Position numbers and translations under genes: made by a program
Shown: positions 25,375-34,436 of the stretch, piece after piece
Layout of the letters: each line of letters begins with the position of its first letter
How positions within the stretch are numbered: position 1 is the first letter of the stretch
Notes under the pieces: model-generated
What the model was told of the DNA's origin: nothing
What the model saw: only the letters and a program-made list of their open reading frames with translations
Databases searched by the model: none
Origin: Acetobacteraceae bacterium
GTDB taxonomy: Bacteria; Pseudomonadota; Alphaproteobacteria; Acetobacterales; Acetobacteraceae
Direction of reading: 5' to 3'
Length of the DNA stretch: 51,175 nucleotides
Assembly: GCA_947475245.1 (NCBI GenBank)
Contig: CANJLW010000033.1
Location: 1 to 51,175, forward strand

Positions 25375-26664
25375 ATGGAGAACGGATTGACCTACCTTGC
25401 GGGATTCAACAATGAATTCGCAACGGAAGCCGTTGCGGGCGCGCTGCCCGTCGGCCAGAACTCCCCTCAAAAGCCGGCTTTCGGCCTCTATGCCGAACAA
25501 ATTTCCGGCACCGCCTTTACCGTCCCGCGCCACCAGTCAAAGCGGGTTTGGCTCTACCGTCTCCGCCCTTCCGCCGTACACGGACCCTATCGCCGAATCG
25601 ACAACGGACGTTTGGGAGGCCCCCTGGCCGAACCGAGTCCGAATCGTCTGCGTTGGGACCCGCTACCGTTTCCGGAACGGCCCACCGATTTCATCGCCGG
25701 CCTGACAACGATGCTGATCGGCGTGGGTGCCGCGGCCGACAACGGCATTGCCGTGCACATTTACGCCGCCAACGAGTCGATGCGGCGCGTGTTTTGGAAC
25801 GCCGACGCCGAAATGCTGCTGGTTCCGCAACAGGGTCGCCTGCATATCGATACCGAACTGGGCCAATTATCCGTCGCGCCCAACGAAATCGCGGTCATCC
25901 CGCGCGGCATCCGCTTTCGAGTCGCTTTGCCCGACGGGACGGCGCGCGGCTATGTCTGCGAGAACCACGGCGCGGTCCTGCGCCTTCCCGATCTCGGCCC
26001 CATCGGCGCCAACGGCCTCGCGAATCCGCGCGACTTTCTGTCCCCCACCGCATGGTTCGAGGAACGTGACGAGCCGACCGAGATCGTTCAAAAATTCATG
26101 GGCGGGTTGTGGAGCACCACACTCGATCACTCCCCGCTGGATGTCGTCGCCTGGCACGGCAACCTGACCCCGTACAAATACGATCTGTCTCGCTTCATGA
26201 CGATCAACACCGTCAGCTTCGATCATCCGGACCCGTCGATCTTCACCGTACTGACCTCGCCATCCGAAACCGCCGGCGTCGCGAACCTCGATTTCGTGAT
26301 CTTCCCGCCGCGCTGGATGGTCGCCGAACACACGTTCCGCCCGCCCTGGTTCCATCGAAACGTCATGAATGAGTGCATGGGCCTGGTGCACGGGGCCTAC
26401 GACGCCAAGGTCGGCGGCTTTATGCCCGGCGGACTGTCGTTGCACGGGATGCACAGTGCCCACGGCCCCGACGCCGTCAGCACTGAACGCGCGATGTCGA
26501 CGGATTTGGCCCCGCACAAGATCGACAACACGCTGGCATTCATGTTCGAAACCCGCCACCTGCTGAGTCCGACACGCCACGCGACGACAATTCCACAATT
26601 GCAACCCGGCTACGACGCCGTCTGGAACGGGCTGCGCAAGACCTATACGGGAGCAAACGCATGA
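25375..26664 (+). CDS. hmgA: Homogentisate 1,2-dioxygenase
   Basis: This iron enzyme opens the ring of homogentisate to maleylacetoacetate in tyrosine and phenylalanine catabolism. The 429-residue length is normal. Signatures are [13 protein letters not shown] at the N-terminus, [32 protein letters not shown] with the catalytic His, and [18 protein letters not shown], in which His and Glu are Fe(II) ligands; a further His ligand is expected in [16 protein letters not shown] precedes ATG 25375; the longer frame from 25300 is not conserved. Its stop overlaps the fahA start (ATGA), indicating translational coupling. Confidence 0.95.
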   Translation: MENGLTYLAGFNNEFATEAVAGALPVGQNSPQKPAFGLYAEQISGTAFTVPRHQSKRVWLYRLRPSAVHGPYRRIDNGRLGGPLAEPSPNRLRWDPLPFPERPTDFIAGLTTMLIGVGAAADNGIAVHIYAANESMRRVFWNADAEMLLVPQQGRLHIDTELGQLSVAPNEIAVIPRGIRFRVALPDGTARGYVCENHGAVLRLPDLGPIGANGLANPRDFLSPTAWFEERDEPTEIVQKFMGGLWSTTLDHSPLDVVAWHGNLTPYKYDLSRFMTINTVSFDHPDPSIFTVLTSPSETAGVANLDFVIFPPRWMVAEHTFRPPWFHRNVMNECMGLVHGAYDAKVGGFMPGGLSLHGMHSAHGPDAVSTERAMSTDLAPHKIDNTLAFMFETRHLLSPTRHATTIPQLQPGYDAVWNGLRKTYTGANA

Positions 26665-27962
26665 TCGACGAAACCCACAGCCCGGATCGCCAAAGCTGGG
26701 TTACCTCCGCCAACGGTCATGGCGAATTCCCGCTTCAAAACCTGCCGTTCGGGATCTTCAGCCCCCCCGGCGGATCGGCGCGTGGCGGTATTGCGATCGG
26801 CGACAGCATTCTGGACATCGGCCTCGCGCTTGACGCCGGCCTGTTTACCGGCGCGGCCCGCGAGGGTGCCGAACTCGCCGCCGGACGGACCCTGAACGCC
26901 TTTCTTGAAGCCGGTGCCATGCCAAGGCGCGCCCTGCGACGCCGCGTGTCCGAAATCCTCGCCACCACCGCTTCCACCGCAGACCGTCAGGCCGCCGCCG
27001 CCGCGCTGCACGATGCCGCCGCCTGCACCCTGCATCTGCCCGCCCGCATCGGTAATTACAGCGACTTCTTCGCCGGCATCCACCACGCCCGCGCCGGCGG
27101 TATGATCAACCGACCCGACAACCCTCTGATGCCGAACTACAAATATGTTCCGGTTGCCTATCACAGTCGCGCGTCTTCGGTGCGGGTGTCTGGGTCGGAA
27201 TTGCATCGACCGGATGGGCAGCGGAAACTGCCCGACCAGGCCGAACCCGACTTCGGCCCGTGCCGGTCACTCGACTACGAAATGGAATTCGGCGTCTGGA
27301 TCGGCCCCGGCAACGACATCGGCACGCCGATCCCGATCGGAGAAGCGGATCGTCATATCGCCGGCTTCTGCCTGCTGAACGACTGGTCGGCGCGCGATAT
27401 CCAAAGCTGGGAGTCCGCGCCTCTCGGCCCCTTCCTCGGCAAAAGCTTCTCTACCTTCGTTTCCCCCTGGATCGTCACGCCGGAAGCCATGACGCCGTTC
27501 CGCATCGCCCAACCGCCGCGCCCGGTCGGCGATCCCGCGCCATTGCCGCATCTGACCGATGCGCGCGATCAGGCGCAGGGCTGTTTCACCATCGATTTCG
27601 ACGTGTTCATCCACACGCCCGCCATGCGGGCCGCCGGCGCACCGCCGCACCGCCTGTCACGCTCCACCGCCGCGATGCTTTACTGGACCGTGGCGCAGAT
27701 GGTCGCCCACCACACATCCAACGGCTGCAACCTGGAACCCGGCGATATCTTCGGCAGCGGCACGGTTTCCGGCACCGAACCCGGAACCTCCGGCTGCCTG
27801 CTGGAAATGACGGTCGGCGGACGCAATCCGGTCAGCCTGCCCAACGGCGAAACCAGACGCTATCTGGAAGATGGCGACGACATTGTCTTCCGCGCCCATT
27901 GTGCCGCGGATGGTGCCGTGCCGATCGGCTTCGGCGAATGCCGCGGCCGCGTGGGCGGTTGA
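26661..27962 (+). CDS. fahA: Fumarylacetoacetase
   Basis: It hydrolyses fumarylacetoacetate to fumarate and acetoacetate, the last step of the homogentisate pathway. The 433-residue protein has the N-terminal FAH domain ([20 protein letters not shown]) and the catalytic domain with [41 protein letters not shown] and [12 protein letters not shown]; the Asp and Glu residues bind the metal. It overlaps hmgA by 4 bp and is followed 2 bp later by a C69 hydrolase gene. The maleylacetoacetate isomerase gene (maiA), usual in this operon, is absent. Confidence 0.95.
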   Translation: MIDETHSPDRQSWVTSANGHGEFPLQNLPFGIFSPPGGSARGGIAIGDSILDIGLALDAGLFTGAAREGAELAAGRTLNAFLEAGAMPRRALRRRVSEILATTASTADRQAAAAALHDAAACTLHLPARIGNYSDFFAGIHHARAGGMINRPDNPLMPNYKYVPVAYHSRASSVRVSGSELHRPDGQRKLPDQAEPDFGPCRSLDYEMEFGVWIGPGNDIGTPIPIGEADRHIAGFCLLNDWSARDIQSWESAPLGPFLGKSFSTFVSPWIVTPEAMTPFRIAQPPRPVGDPAPLPHLTDARDQAQGCFTIDFDVFIHTPAMRAAGAPPHRLSRSTAAMLYWTVAQMVAHHTSNGCNLEPGDIFGSGTVSGTEPGTSGCLLEMTVGGRNPVSLPNGETRRYLEDGDDIVFRAHCAADGAVPIGFGECRGRVGG

Positions 27963-27964
27963 CC

Positions 27965-29251
27965 ATGTGCGATACGATTGTCGCCCTGCCGTCCGCCACC
28001 GCGTCGGGCGGTGTCCTTTTCGGCAAGAACAGCGATCGGGAACGGAATGAGGCGCAGGCGGTGGAATTCTTCCCCGCCGCCGATTACGCCGCCGACGCCA
28101 CCCTGGTCTGCACCCACATCGACATCCCGCAGATACGCCACACCCACGCCACCCTGCTCTGTCGCCCCTTCTGGCTGTGGGGCGCCGAAATGGGCGCCAA
28201 CGAACACGGAGTCGTCATCGGCAACGAAGCCGTTCCCCCCCGCTACATGACGCCCAGGGACTCCGGCCTGATCGGCATGGACCTGCTGCGCCTGGGCCTG
28301 GAACGCGCCGCCACGGCCGCCGCCGCCGTCGATGTCATCATCGCGCTATTGGAACAATACGGTCAGGGCGGCAATTGCGGCCACATGTCCGAACGATTTT
28401 ATAATAACTCGTTCATCGTGGCCGATCCGACCGAAGCCTTCGTGCTGGAAACCGCCGGCTACGATTGGGCGGTGCAGCGCGCCGCCGGCACCCGCGCCAT
28501 CTCCAACGCCTATAGCATCGAACGCGGCTACGACCGCATCAGCCCTGCCTTGCGCGAACGGCTGGATGGGCTGCCCGTCTCCGCCCTGACCAACCTGAAC
28601 CAGGACAGCCGCGGCCAGGGCCGCCTGCGCTGCGCCCGCTCCACCGCCCTGCTGCGCGCGAAAACAGGAAAGATCGACACCGCCGACATGAAGGCCGTGC
28701 TGCGCGACCACGGCACCGACGACGACAGCGACTGGCACCCCGCGGACGCCGTGCGCCGCACCGTCTGCATGCACGCCGCGGAGGATGAACGTGGCGGGCA
28801 GACCGTCAATGCGATGGTCTCTGAACTGATCGGCAATCAGGCGGTCCACTGGGTGACCGGCACCGCCGCGCCATGCCTGTCGATCTTCAAGCCGGTCCTA
28901 CCGAACCGCCCGATCCCCAACCACGGGCCGCGCCCAACCGATCAGGCGGATTCCGACAGCCTATGGTGGCGGCACGAGCGGATGCACCGCGCCATGCTGA
29001 CGCGCTTCACTGAAAACCACGCGGCCATCCGCGCCGAACGCGACACGCTGGAAGCAAAATTCCGCGCCCAGATCGCCGCTGTCATGGCATCGGGCACCCG
29101 CGCCGACCAAACCCGCGTCGTGGAAGAATGCTGGGCCGAAGCCGATGCCACCGAACGCGGCTGGGTCGAGGCAACCGATGCCGTAGCGCTGCCGCGCAAC
29201 AAGTACGGTGCGGCGTGGAGTGAGATGAACGAGGCCGCGGGCCTGGTCTAA
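27965..29251 (+). CDS. C69-family Ntn hydrolase (dipeptidase/secernin-like)
   Basis: The 428-residue protein begins MCDTIVALPSATASGG, placing Cys2 as the N-terminal nucleophile after removal of Met, as in C69 dipeptidases and secernins. Further conserved blocks are LFGKNSDRERNEAQ, EMGANEHGVVIGNEA, GGNCGHMSERFYNNSFI and the ISNAYSIE segment. The family cleaves small amide bonds, often dipeptides. With 2 bp between it and fahA it belongs to the homogentisate operon. It has no known step in that pathway; releasing tyrosine or phenylalanine from peptides or conjugates is a reasonable but unproven idea. Confidence 0.85.
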   Translation: MCDTIVALPSATASGGVLFGKNSDRERNEAQAVEFFPAADYAADATLVCTHIDIPQIRHTHATLLCRPFWLWGAEMGANEHGVVIGNEAVPPRYMTPRDSGLIGMDLLRLGLERAATAAAAVDVIIALLEQYGQGGNCGHMSERFYNNSFIVADPTEAFVLETAGYDWAVQRAAGTRAISNAYSIERGYDRISPALRERLDGLPVSALTNLNQDSRGQGRLRCARSTALLRAKTGKIDTADMKAVLRDHGTDDDSDWHPADAVRRTVCMHAAEDERGGQTVNAMVSELIGNQAVHWVTGTAAPCLSIFKPVLPNRPIPNHGPRPTDQADSDSLWWRHERMHRAMLTRFTENHAAIRAERDTLEAKFRAQIAAVMASGTRADQTRVVEECWAEADATERGWVEATDAVALPRNKYGAAWSEMNEAAGLV

Positions 29252-29931
29252 AACCAGGCCCACAAATCCTCTTTCCGCTCCAGTTCACGGCTCGGCCCAT
29301 CGAACACCACGCGTCCGGCCTTCATCACCAGCGCGCGAGAGGCGACTTTCAACGTCGCCGGAATATTCTGCTCAACGATCACGACGGTCGTGCCGGTTTC
29401 GCGGTTGATCTTCGTCAGGCTGCTCATGACGTCGCGCACGATAATCGGCGCCAATCCGGTCGACGGTTCGTCCAGCAGCAAGATGCTGGGCTGCGTCATC
29501 AACGCCATGCCCAGCGCCAGAATTTGCTGCTGGCCGCCGCTCAACGATCCCGCCAACTGCCCGCCGCGTTCCCGCAGGATCGGGAAGAGGCGATAGATAT
29601 CGTCGACCTTGGCGTCGGGATGGTTCAGGCCGGAAATCGTCAGATTGCGCCGCACCGACAATTCGCGGAACACATTATGCCCCTGCGGCACGAAACCGAT
29701 CCCGCGCCGCACGTTGCGGAACACCGCGCCCGGAATGACCGCTTCTCCGCGATAGGAAACCGCGCCGGTCACCTCCGTGACATCGCCCACAGCGCAACGC
29801 ATGACCGTGGTCTTGCCGGCACCGTTATGGCCGAAAATCGCCAGGGTTTCGCCGTCGGCGACCTCGAAGGCGATATCCTTGACGACGGGCACGCCGCCGT
29901 AACCGGCCGATACGTTGTTGAAGCTCAGCAC
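29248..29931 (-). CDS. livF: Liv-type ABC transporter ATP-binding protein (LivF-like), cluster 1
   Basis: The 227-residue ATPase has Walker A GHNGAGKTT, signature LSGGQQQ, Walker B ILLLDEPSTGLAP and switch His in VEQNIPATLKVA (Q-loop region GFVPQGHNVF). The short LivF type lacks the extra insert of LivG. I chose GTG at 29931, since no ATG occurs in frame near the conserved start VLSFNNVSAGYGG; the ribosome-binding site would lie in the end of livG. It is the last gene of the cluster and its stop overlaps that of the C69 gene on the other strand by 4 bp. Confidence 0.88.
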   Translation of the reverse strand: MLSFNNVSAGYGGVPVVKDIAFEVADGETLAIFGHNGAGKTTVMRCAVGDVTEVTGAVSYRGEAVIPGAVFRNVRRGIGFVPQGHNVFRELSVRRNLTISGLNHPDAKVDDIYRLFPILRERGGQLAGSLSGGQQQILALGMALMTQPSILLLDEPSTGLAPIIVRDVMSSLTKINRETGTTVVIVEQNIPATLKVASRALVMKAGRVVFDGPSRELERKEDLWAWF

Positions 29932-29936
29932 CGCCG

Positions 29937-30695
29937 TCAGACTCCGAAATACAGTTCGGTGAGCACGCTGGAGGAGATCAGTTCCTCCACCGTGCCGTCC
30001 TGCAGGATCTTGCCGTTCGCCATGAACACGGCGCGGGAGCACAGGTCCCTGATAAACGACACATTATGTTCCACCACGCAGACCGCGCGACCGGACGCGG
30101 CTTCTTCCCGCACCACTGTCTTGATGGTTTCGTAGGCCGCGCCTTCCACCCCCGCCATCGGTTCGTCGAGCAGCAGCAGAGGTCCGTCGTTCATCAGTGT
30201 GCGCGCCAGACCGATCAGCTTTTGCTGACCGAACGGCAGATCGGTGACCATGGACTCCGCCGTATGCTCCAACCCCATGCGGGTCAGAATCGCCATGGCG
30301 CGATCCCGCGCCTGCCGATCGGCGGCACGCACGGCACCCAGGCCGAAGGTTACGCGCAGGATCGACTCGCCGGGATAGGCGCGGGGCGCCACCAGCAGAT
30401 TGTCGATCACCGTCATGGTGCGAAACAACAGCATGTGCTGCCACGTGCGCGCGATACCCATCCGCGCTCGGCGAAACAGCTTGCTGCGATCGATCGGCTC
30501 ACCGTTCAGGAAGATACGGCCGGAATCCGGTCGCAACACGCCGGAAATCAGGTTGAACAGCGACGTTTTGCCCGCGCCGTTCGGACCGATCAGCCCCAGG
30601 ATTTCTCCCCGCGCGATGGTCAGATCGACGTTGTCGGAAACGACGATGCCGCCGAACCGCTTGTTCAAACGCTCGACGCGCAGTACTTCGGTCAT
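29937..30695 (-). CDS. livG: Liv-type ABC transporter ATP-binding protein (LivG-like), cluster 1
   Basis: The 252-residue protein has Walker A GPNGAGKTSLFN and the LivG-specific sequence ISGVLRPDSGRIFLNGEPI. ARTWQHMLLFRTMTVIDNLLV follows, where Trp replaces the usual Phe of the R-T-F-Q motif. The signature helix is degenerate: FGQQKLIGLARTLM stands in place of the usual LSYGxQR. Walker B LLLLDEPMAGV is intact. It overlaps the upstream permease by 4 bp (ATGA). It powers uptake together with the LivF-like ATPase. Confidence 0.88.
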   Translation of the reverse strand: MTEVLRVERLNKRFGGIVVSDNVDLTIARGEILGLIGPNGAGKTSLFNLISGVLRPDSGRIFLNGEPIDRSKLFRRARMGIARTWQHMLLFRTMTVIDNLLVAPRAYPGESILRVTFGLGAVRAADRQARDRAMAILTRMGLEHTAESMVTDLPFGQQKLIGLARTLMNDGPLLLLDEPMAGVEGAAYETIKTVVREEAASGRAVCVVEHNVSFIRDLCSRAVFMANGKILQDGTVEELISSSVLTELYFGV

Positions 30696-31558
30696 GACCG
30701 CACCTTGCTGCTGTCGACACCCATGATCCCAGCCGGTCGCACGAACAGAAAGATCAACACCAGCGTGGTGAAGATGATGCCCTGCGTCGGTGCCATGATA
30801 CTGGGCGGCAGGTGCAGGAAGGTGATGGCCTGCGGGATCGCCAGCAACAGCAGCGCGCCGACCACCGGGCCATAGGCCGTGCCCATGCCGCCCAACACAA
30901 CCATCGTCAGGATTTGCGCGGATTGCAGCACTTCGAACTGATCGGGGCTGATATACTGGAAGTAATAGGCATAAATGCCGCCCGCGACGCCGGCGATCCC
31001 GCAGCCGATGGCGAAGATCACGATCTTCATCGTCATTGCGTTGCGCCCGAGCGCGGTAAAGGCCAGTTCCTCGTCCCGCATCGCGGTGATCGCTCGTCCG
31101 TACGGCCCCTGCACGATGGCGCGAATCGCAAGGACCGATGCGATCGCCAACCCGATCGTGATCGCCAGAAAGATCGGCGTGCGCGCGGCACCGACGATCG
31201 TGCTGGGAATGTTGCTTAATCCACCGGGACCGCCGGTCAATTCCAGATTGCGGATCAACTGCAACAAGCCGAGCTGAAAGCCGAGACTGGCGATAAGGAG
31301 ATAGTCGCCGGAAACGCGTAACGATGACGCCGCCAGGGTGACCGAGGCAGCCATCGCCGCCACCGCGCCCAGCAGCACGTTCAACACCGGCGGCAGGTCG
31401 GTATGGATCGCCAGCAAGCCGGCGGTATAGGCCCCGATAGCGAAGAAGATCGGATGCGCGACGGTGGCAAGACCGCCATAGCCGATCACCAGATTGTAGC
31501 TGGCGGCGAGGATTACATAAAGCGCGATCAGGATCGCGACAGTGGCCAGATATTCCAT
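30692..31558 (-). CDS. livM: Liv-type ABC transporter permease (LivM-like), cluster 1
   Basis: The 288-residue inner-membrane permease has about eight to nine hydrophobic segments. It contains the family stretch SYNLVIGYGGLATVAHPIFF near the N-terminus, the coupling-helix region AIRAIVQGPYGRAITAMRDEE facing the ATPases, and VVLGGMGTAYGPVVGALLL towards the C-terminus. It forms the translocation channel with the LivH-like protein. Three bases separate it from the livH stop. Confidence 0.88.
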   Translation of the reverse strand: MEYLATVAILIALYVILAASYNLVIGYGGLATVAHPIFFAIGAYTAGLLAIHTDLPPVLNVLLGAVAAMAASVTLAASSLRVSGDYLLIASLGFQLGLLQLIRNLELTGGPGGLSNIPSTIVGAARTPIFLAITIGLAIASVLAIRAIVQGPYGRAITAMRDEELAFTALGRNAMTMKIVIFAIGCGIAGVAGGIYAYYFQYISPDQFEVLQSAQILTMVVLGGMGTAYGPVVGALLLLAIPQAITFLHLPPSIMAPTQGIIFTTLVLIFLFVRPAGIMGVDSSKVRS

Positions 31559-31561
31559 GGT

Positions 31562-32464
31562 CTAGCGCCCCGCCAACAGCGCGAAACGAAACTTCGGCAG
31601 CCGCACGCCCCGCGGGAACAGCAGGATCGCGACGAACAGGAAGCCGTAAAGCAGCAGATTCTGCCAGCGCGATGCCAGGAACAGAATGCTGAAGCTCTGG
31701 ATCAACGCCAGGAAGATCGATGCCGCGCCGGCGGCGAACACTCGCCCAATACCGCCCAGCAGCGTGCCCAGCACGGCGGACAGTACCAGTTCCAGCGGCG
31801 TATTCGGCACGATCCCGCCGTGCGACCCGATCAGATACATCGACGCGACGATGAACAGCGAGGCAATGACCGCCGTCACCCGATACGACCGACGCGCGCT
31901 GATGCCATAGAGTTCGGCGAGCTTGGCATTATCGGCCACCGCGGTCAGGAACTGCCCATCCCGCGTGAAGGTCATGAACAGCCACAACGCGAACATGCCG
32001 CCGATCATCAGCCCGACGCCCAGCATGTCCCAGTCGCTGACCGCGACGCCGCCGATGATCTGCACCGGTGACAGGATGCTTTTGAACAGCGTCTGCGGCT
32101 CTGTCCCGAAGATCAGCGTGATCACGTAGATCAGAAACTCGGACAGAATCAGCGTAAAGATGAAGAACGTCAGGTTACCCGATTGCCGCTCCCGCAGCAC
32201 CTGTAGCCCATAAGCCTCCGTCGCCAGCGACGCGGCGACGGTCGTGCCGATGGCCAACAGCACCGCCACCGCGATCGGCAGCCCCAGCCAGTTCAGCGCC
32301 ATGTACATGGTGTAGAACGCCACGGCCATGAACCCGGCCTGGGCGAAGTTCCACAGGCCGGTCACTTTCAGCGTCAGCGCGAACCCCACCGTCATCAACA
32401 CATGCGGCGAGGCGGAGGCGAGGCCGGTCCAGAAAATCTGGGCCAGAATAATCGGGTCGTACAC
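31562..32464 (-). CDS. livH: Liv-type ABC transporter permease (LivH-like), cluster 1
   Basis: The 300-residue inner-membrane protein is a LivH-type permease. Features are SASPHVLMTVGFALTLKVTG, LWNFAQAGFMAVAFYTMY near the N-terminus, the coupling region FLTAVADNAKLAELYGISA, and LSAVLGTLLGGIGRVFAAGA. The GTG start at 32464 lies 10 bp after the binding-protein stop. The LivH N-terminus normally has a NFAHG-like element; here NFAQAG is present. Confidence 0.87.
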   Translation of the reverse strand: MYDPIILAQIFWTGLASASPHVLMTVGFALTLKVTGLWNFAQAGFMAVAFYTMYMALNWLGLPIAVAVLLAIGTTVAASLATEAYGLQVLRERQSGNLTFFIFTLILSEFLIYVITLIFGTEPQTLFKSILSPVQIIGGVAVSDWDMLGVGLMIGGMFALWLFMTFTRDGQFLTAVADNAKLAELYGISARRSYRVTAVIASLFIVASMYLIGSHGGIVPNTPLELVLSAVLGTLLGGIGRVFAAGAASIFLALIQSFSILFLASRWQNLLLYGFLFVAILLFPRGVRLPKFRFALLAGR

Positions 32465-32474
32465 GCGCGTTGAC

Positions 32475-33632
32475 TCAGCTCAGCGTAGCGAGCGGAACGA
32501 ACTGGCCTTTTTCCACCGTCAGCAGATAGACCGGCTTATCGACGCGATGACCGTCGACGACCATTTGTCCGGTCATCGGCAGTTCGAACGTCTTCACCGC
32601 CAACAGCGCCTCGCGCAGCGATTCGCCGGTCGCGGCGATGCCCTTCTTGTCGAGATACTCGTACATCGCCTTGGCCATCAGCACCATATCGTACTGGTAC
32701 TGAATATACGGCAGCCCGTTCGGTGCTCGGCCTGCTTCCTTTTTCCACCGCTCGATGAACGGCGTCAGGCGGGGGTTTTCGGCCACGCCGGGCGCGAGCG
32801 AGGTCACGATCAGCCCCTCGGCCGCCGCACCAAGCTGTTCGAGGATCTTGGGGTTATAGGCGACGGAGTAGGTCGAAACACGCTGCGTCATGCCCAGCTG
32901 CCGCATCTGCGCGATCACCTGCGGCACGTCGGTCAGCAGGCCATGGATGTGCACCATGTCGGGATTGGCGGCGCGGGTCTTCAGCAGCATGCCGGTGAAT
33001 TCCGTGGCCTTGGGGTCATAGGCCTCGAACGCAACGATCTGACCGCCGGCGGCGGTGAAGAACTCCCGGTAGATTTTCGCCGCGTCGATGCCGGTATCGT
33101 TGTTGATATACAGCACCGCCGCGCGCTTCTTACCAAGCGTCTTGACGGAATAGGTCGCGAGCTTGCTGATATCGACGTCGGCCAGCGGGAAGGCGGTGTA
33201 GACGTAGTCGCCGAGATGGGCGATTTCCGGGGCGTTGGCACCGGTGTTGATCGCCAGCACTTTCTCGCGGTTGGAAATCGGCGCGACGGCCTTCACCACC
33301 GGCGACCAGGCGACGAAATACATCGGCAGCTTCTCGACACCGATGAAGCGGTTCACCGCATTGATGCCAAGCTGCGGGTCGGCCTGGGTGTCGAGTGCCA
33401 GGATTTCCACCGGACGCCCGGCGATTCCGCCGGCCTCGGTCACATCCTTGGCGGCCATGCGCATGCCGGTCACGAAATCGGCACCATAGCCGGCCTGCGA
33501 TCCGGTCAGCGGCATCGCGGTGCCGAGACGGATCGGCTCCTTGCTCTGAGCGCGCACGATGGCGGGCGCGGCAAGGGCAGTCAGCGCGGTGGCCGCCAGC
33601 AATTGCCGGCGGGGCAGAACGATATTGGTCAT
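32475..33632 (-). CDS. livK: Branched-chain amino acid-type ABC solute-binding protein, cluster 1
   Basis: This 385-residue periplasmic protein has a signal with a twin-arginine pair (PRRQLLAATALTALAAPAIV, cleavage near QSKEPIRLG). It is a type I periplasmic binding protein of the LivJ/LivK family (GTAMPLTGSQAGYGADFVTG, GGIAGRPVEILALDTQADP, AAVLYINNDTGIDAAKIY). Family members bind branched-chain amino acids but also amides, aromatic acids and other carboxylates. It heads the five-gene cluster and follows the LivF of cluster 2 by 78 bp. Confidence 0.87.
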   Translation of the reverse strand: MTNIVLPRRQLLAATALTALAAPAIVRAQSKEPIRLGTAMPLTGSQAGYGADFVTGMRMAAKDVTEAGGIAGRPVEILALDTQADPQLGINAVNRFIGVEKLPMYFVAWSPVVKAVAPISNREKVLAINTGANAPEIAHLGDYVYTAFPLADVDISKLATYSVKTLGKKRAAVLYINNDTGIDAAKIYREFFTAAGGQIVAFEAYDPKATEFTGMLLKTRAANPDMVHIHGLLTDVPQVIAQMRQLGMTQRVSTYSVAYNPKILEQLGAAAEGLIVTSLAPGVAENPRLTPFIERWKKEAGRAPNGLPYIQYQYDMVLMAKAMYEYLDKKGIAATGESLREALLAVKTFELPMTGQMVVDGHRVDKPVYLLTVEKGQFVPLATLS

Positions 33633-33710
33633 GTCGCGTTCCTTGGATCGAAGCCTCGCGCCACTTGGGGCGCTTTCGACCGCGCTTATCTCATGAAGAG
33701 ACCCGCCGCG

Positions 33711-34436
33711 CTACCCTCCAAGATAGGCGCGTTTCACTTCGGGATCGCGCGCCAGTTCCGCGCCGGTGCCGGTAATCGTCACCTTGCCGCTTTCCAGAAC
33801 GTAGGCGCGATCGGCCAGACCCAATGCCACCGCGGCCATCTGCTCCACCAGCAGAATTGCCCGCCCGCTGTCCTTCAACATGCGGATGGTGCGCGCGATT
33901 TCCTGCACGATCAGCGGGGCGAGGCCCATCGACGGCTCGTCCATCAGCAGGAACTTCGGTTCCGACATCAGCCCGCGCGACATCGCCAGCATCTGCTGCT
34001 CACCGCCCGACAGCGTGCCGGCCTGCTGCTTGCGACGTTGACGCAGGATCGGGAAGCGATCCATCTCGCGTTCCACCGCCGCCATCACCGCGGCCTTGTC
34101 CTTGCCGATGCGGCTGTAGCCGCCCAGGATCAGATTGTCCTCGACACTTTGATCGGCGAATAACTGCCGCCCTTCCAGGATATGGGTGATCCCCAAGCGG
34201 GTAATCGCATGCGCCGGGATGGCCGAAATCGTCTGTCCCTCGAACTTGATCTCCCCGCCGGTGATGGGCGCAAGGCCGGAGATCGCCATCAAGGTCGATG
34301 TCTTGCCGGCACCGTTCGATCCGATGATCGCGGTGATTTCGCCGGCCTTGGCGTCCAGGTCGATGCCGTGCAGCGCCTGAATATGGCCATAGGCGACTTT
34401 GAGTCCGCGAATTTGCAGCATGGGAATCTCAGCCAT
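33711..34436 (-). CDS. livF: Liv-type ABC transporter ATP-binding protein (LivF-like), cluster 2
   Basis: The 241-residue ATPase has Walker A GSNGAGKTSTLMAI, Q-loop region THILEGRQLF, signature LSGGEQQMLAMSRGL, Walker B FLLMDEPSMGLAP and the switch VEQMAAVALGLA. It overlaps the end of the fused permease-ATPase gene by 8 bp, so translation is coupled. It is the last gene of cluster 2. Confidence 0.92.
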   Translation of the reverse strand: MAEIPMLQIRGLKVAYGHIQALHGIDLDAKAGEITAIIGSNGAGKTSTLMAISGLAPITGGEIKFEGQTISAIPAHAITRLGITHILEGRQLFADQSVEDNLILGGYSRIGKDKAAVMAAVEREMDRFPILRQRRKQQAGTLSGGEQQMLAMSRGLMSEPKFLLMDEPSMGLAPLIVQEIARTIRMLKDSGRAILLVEQMAAVALGLADRAYVLESGKVTITGTGAELARDPEVKRAYLGG

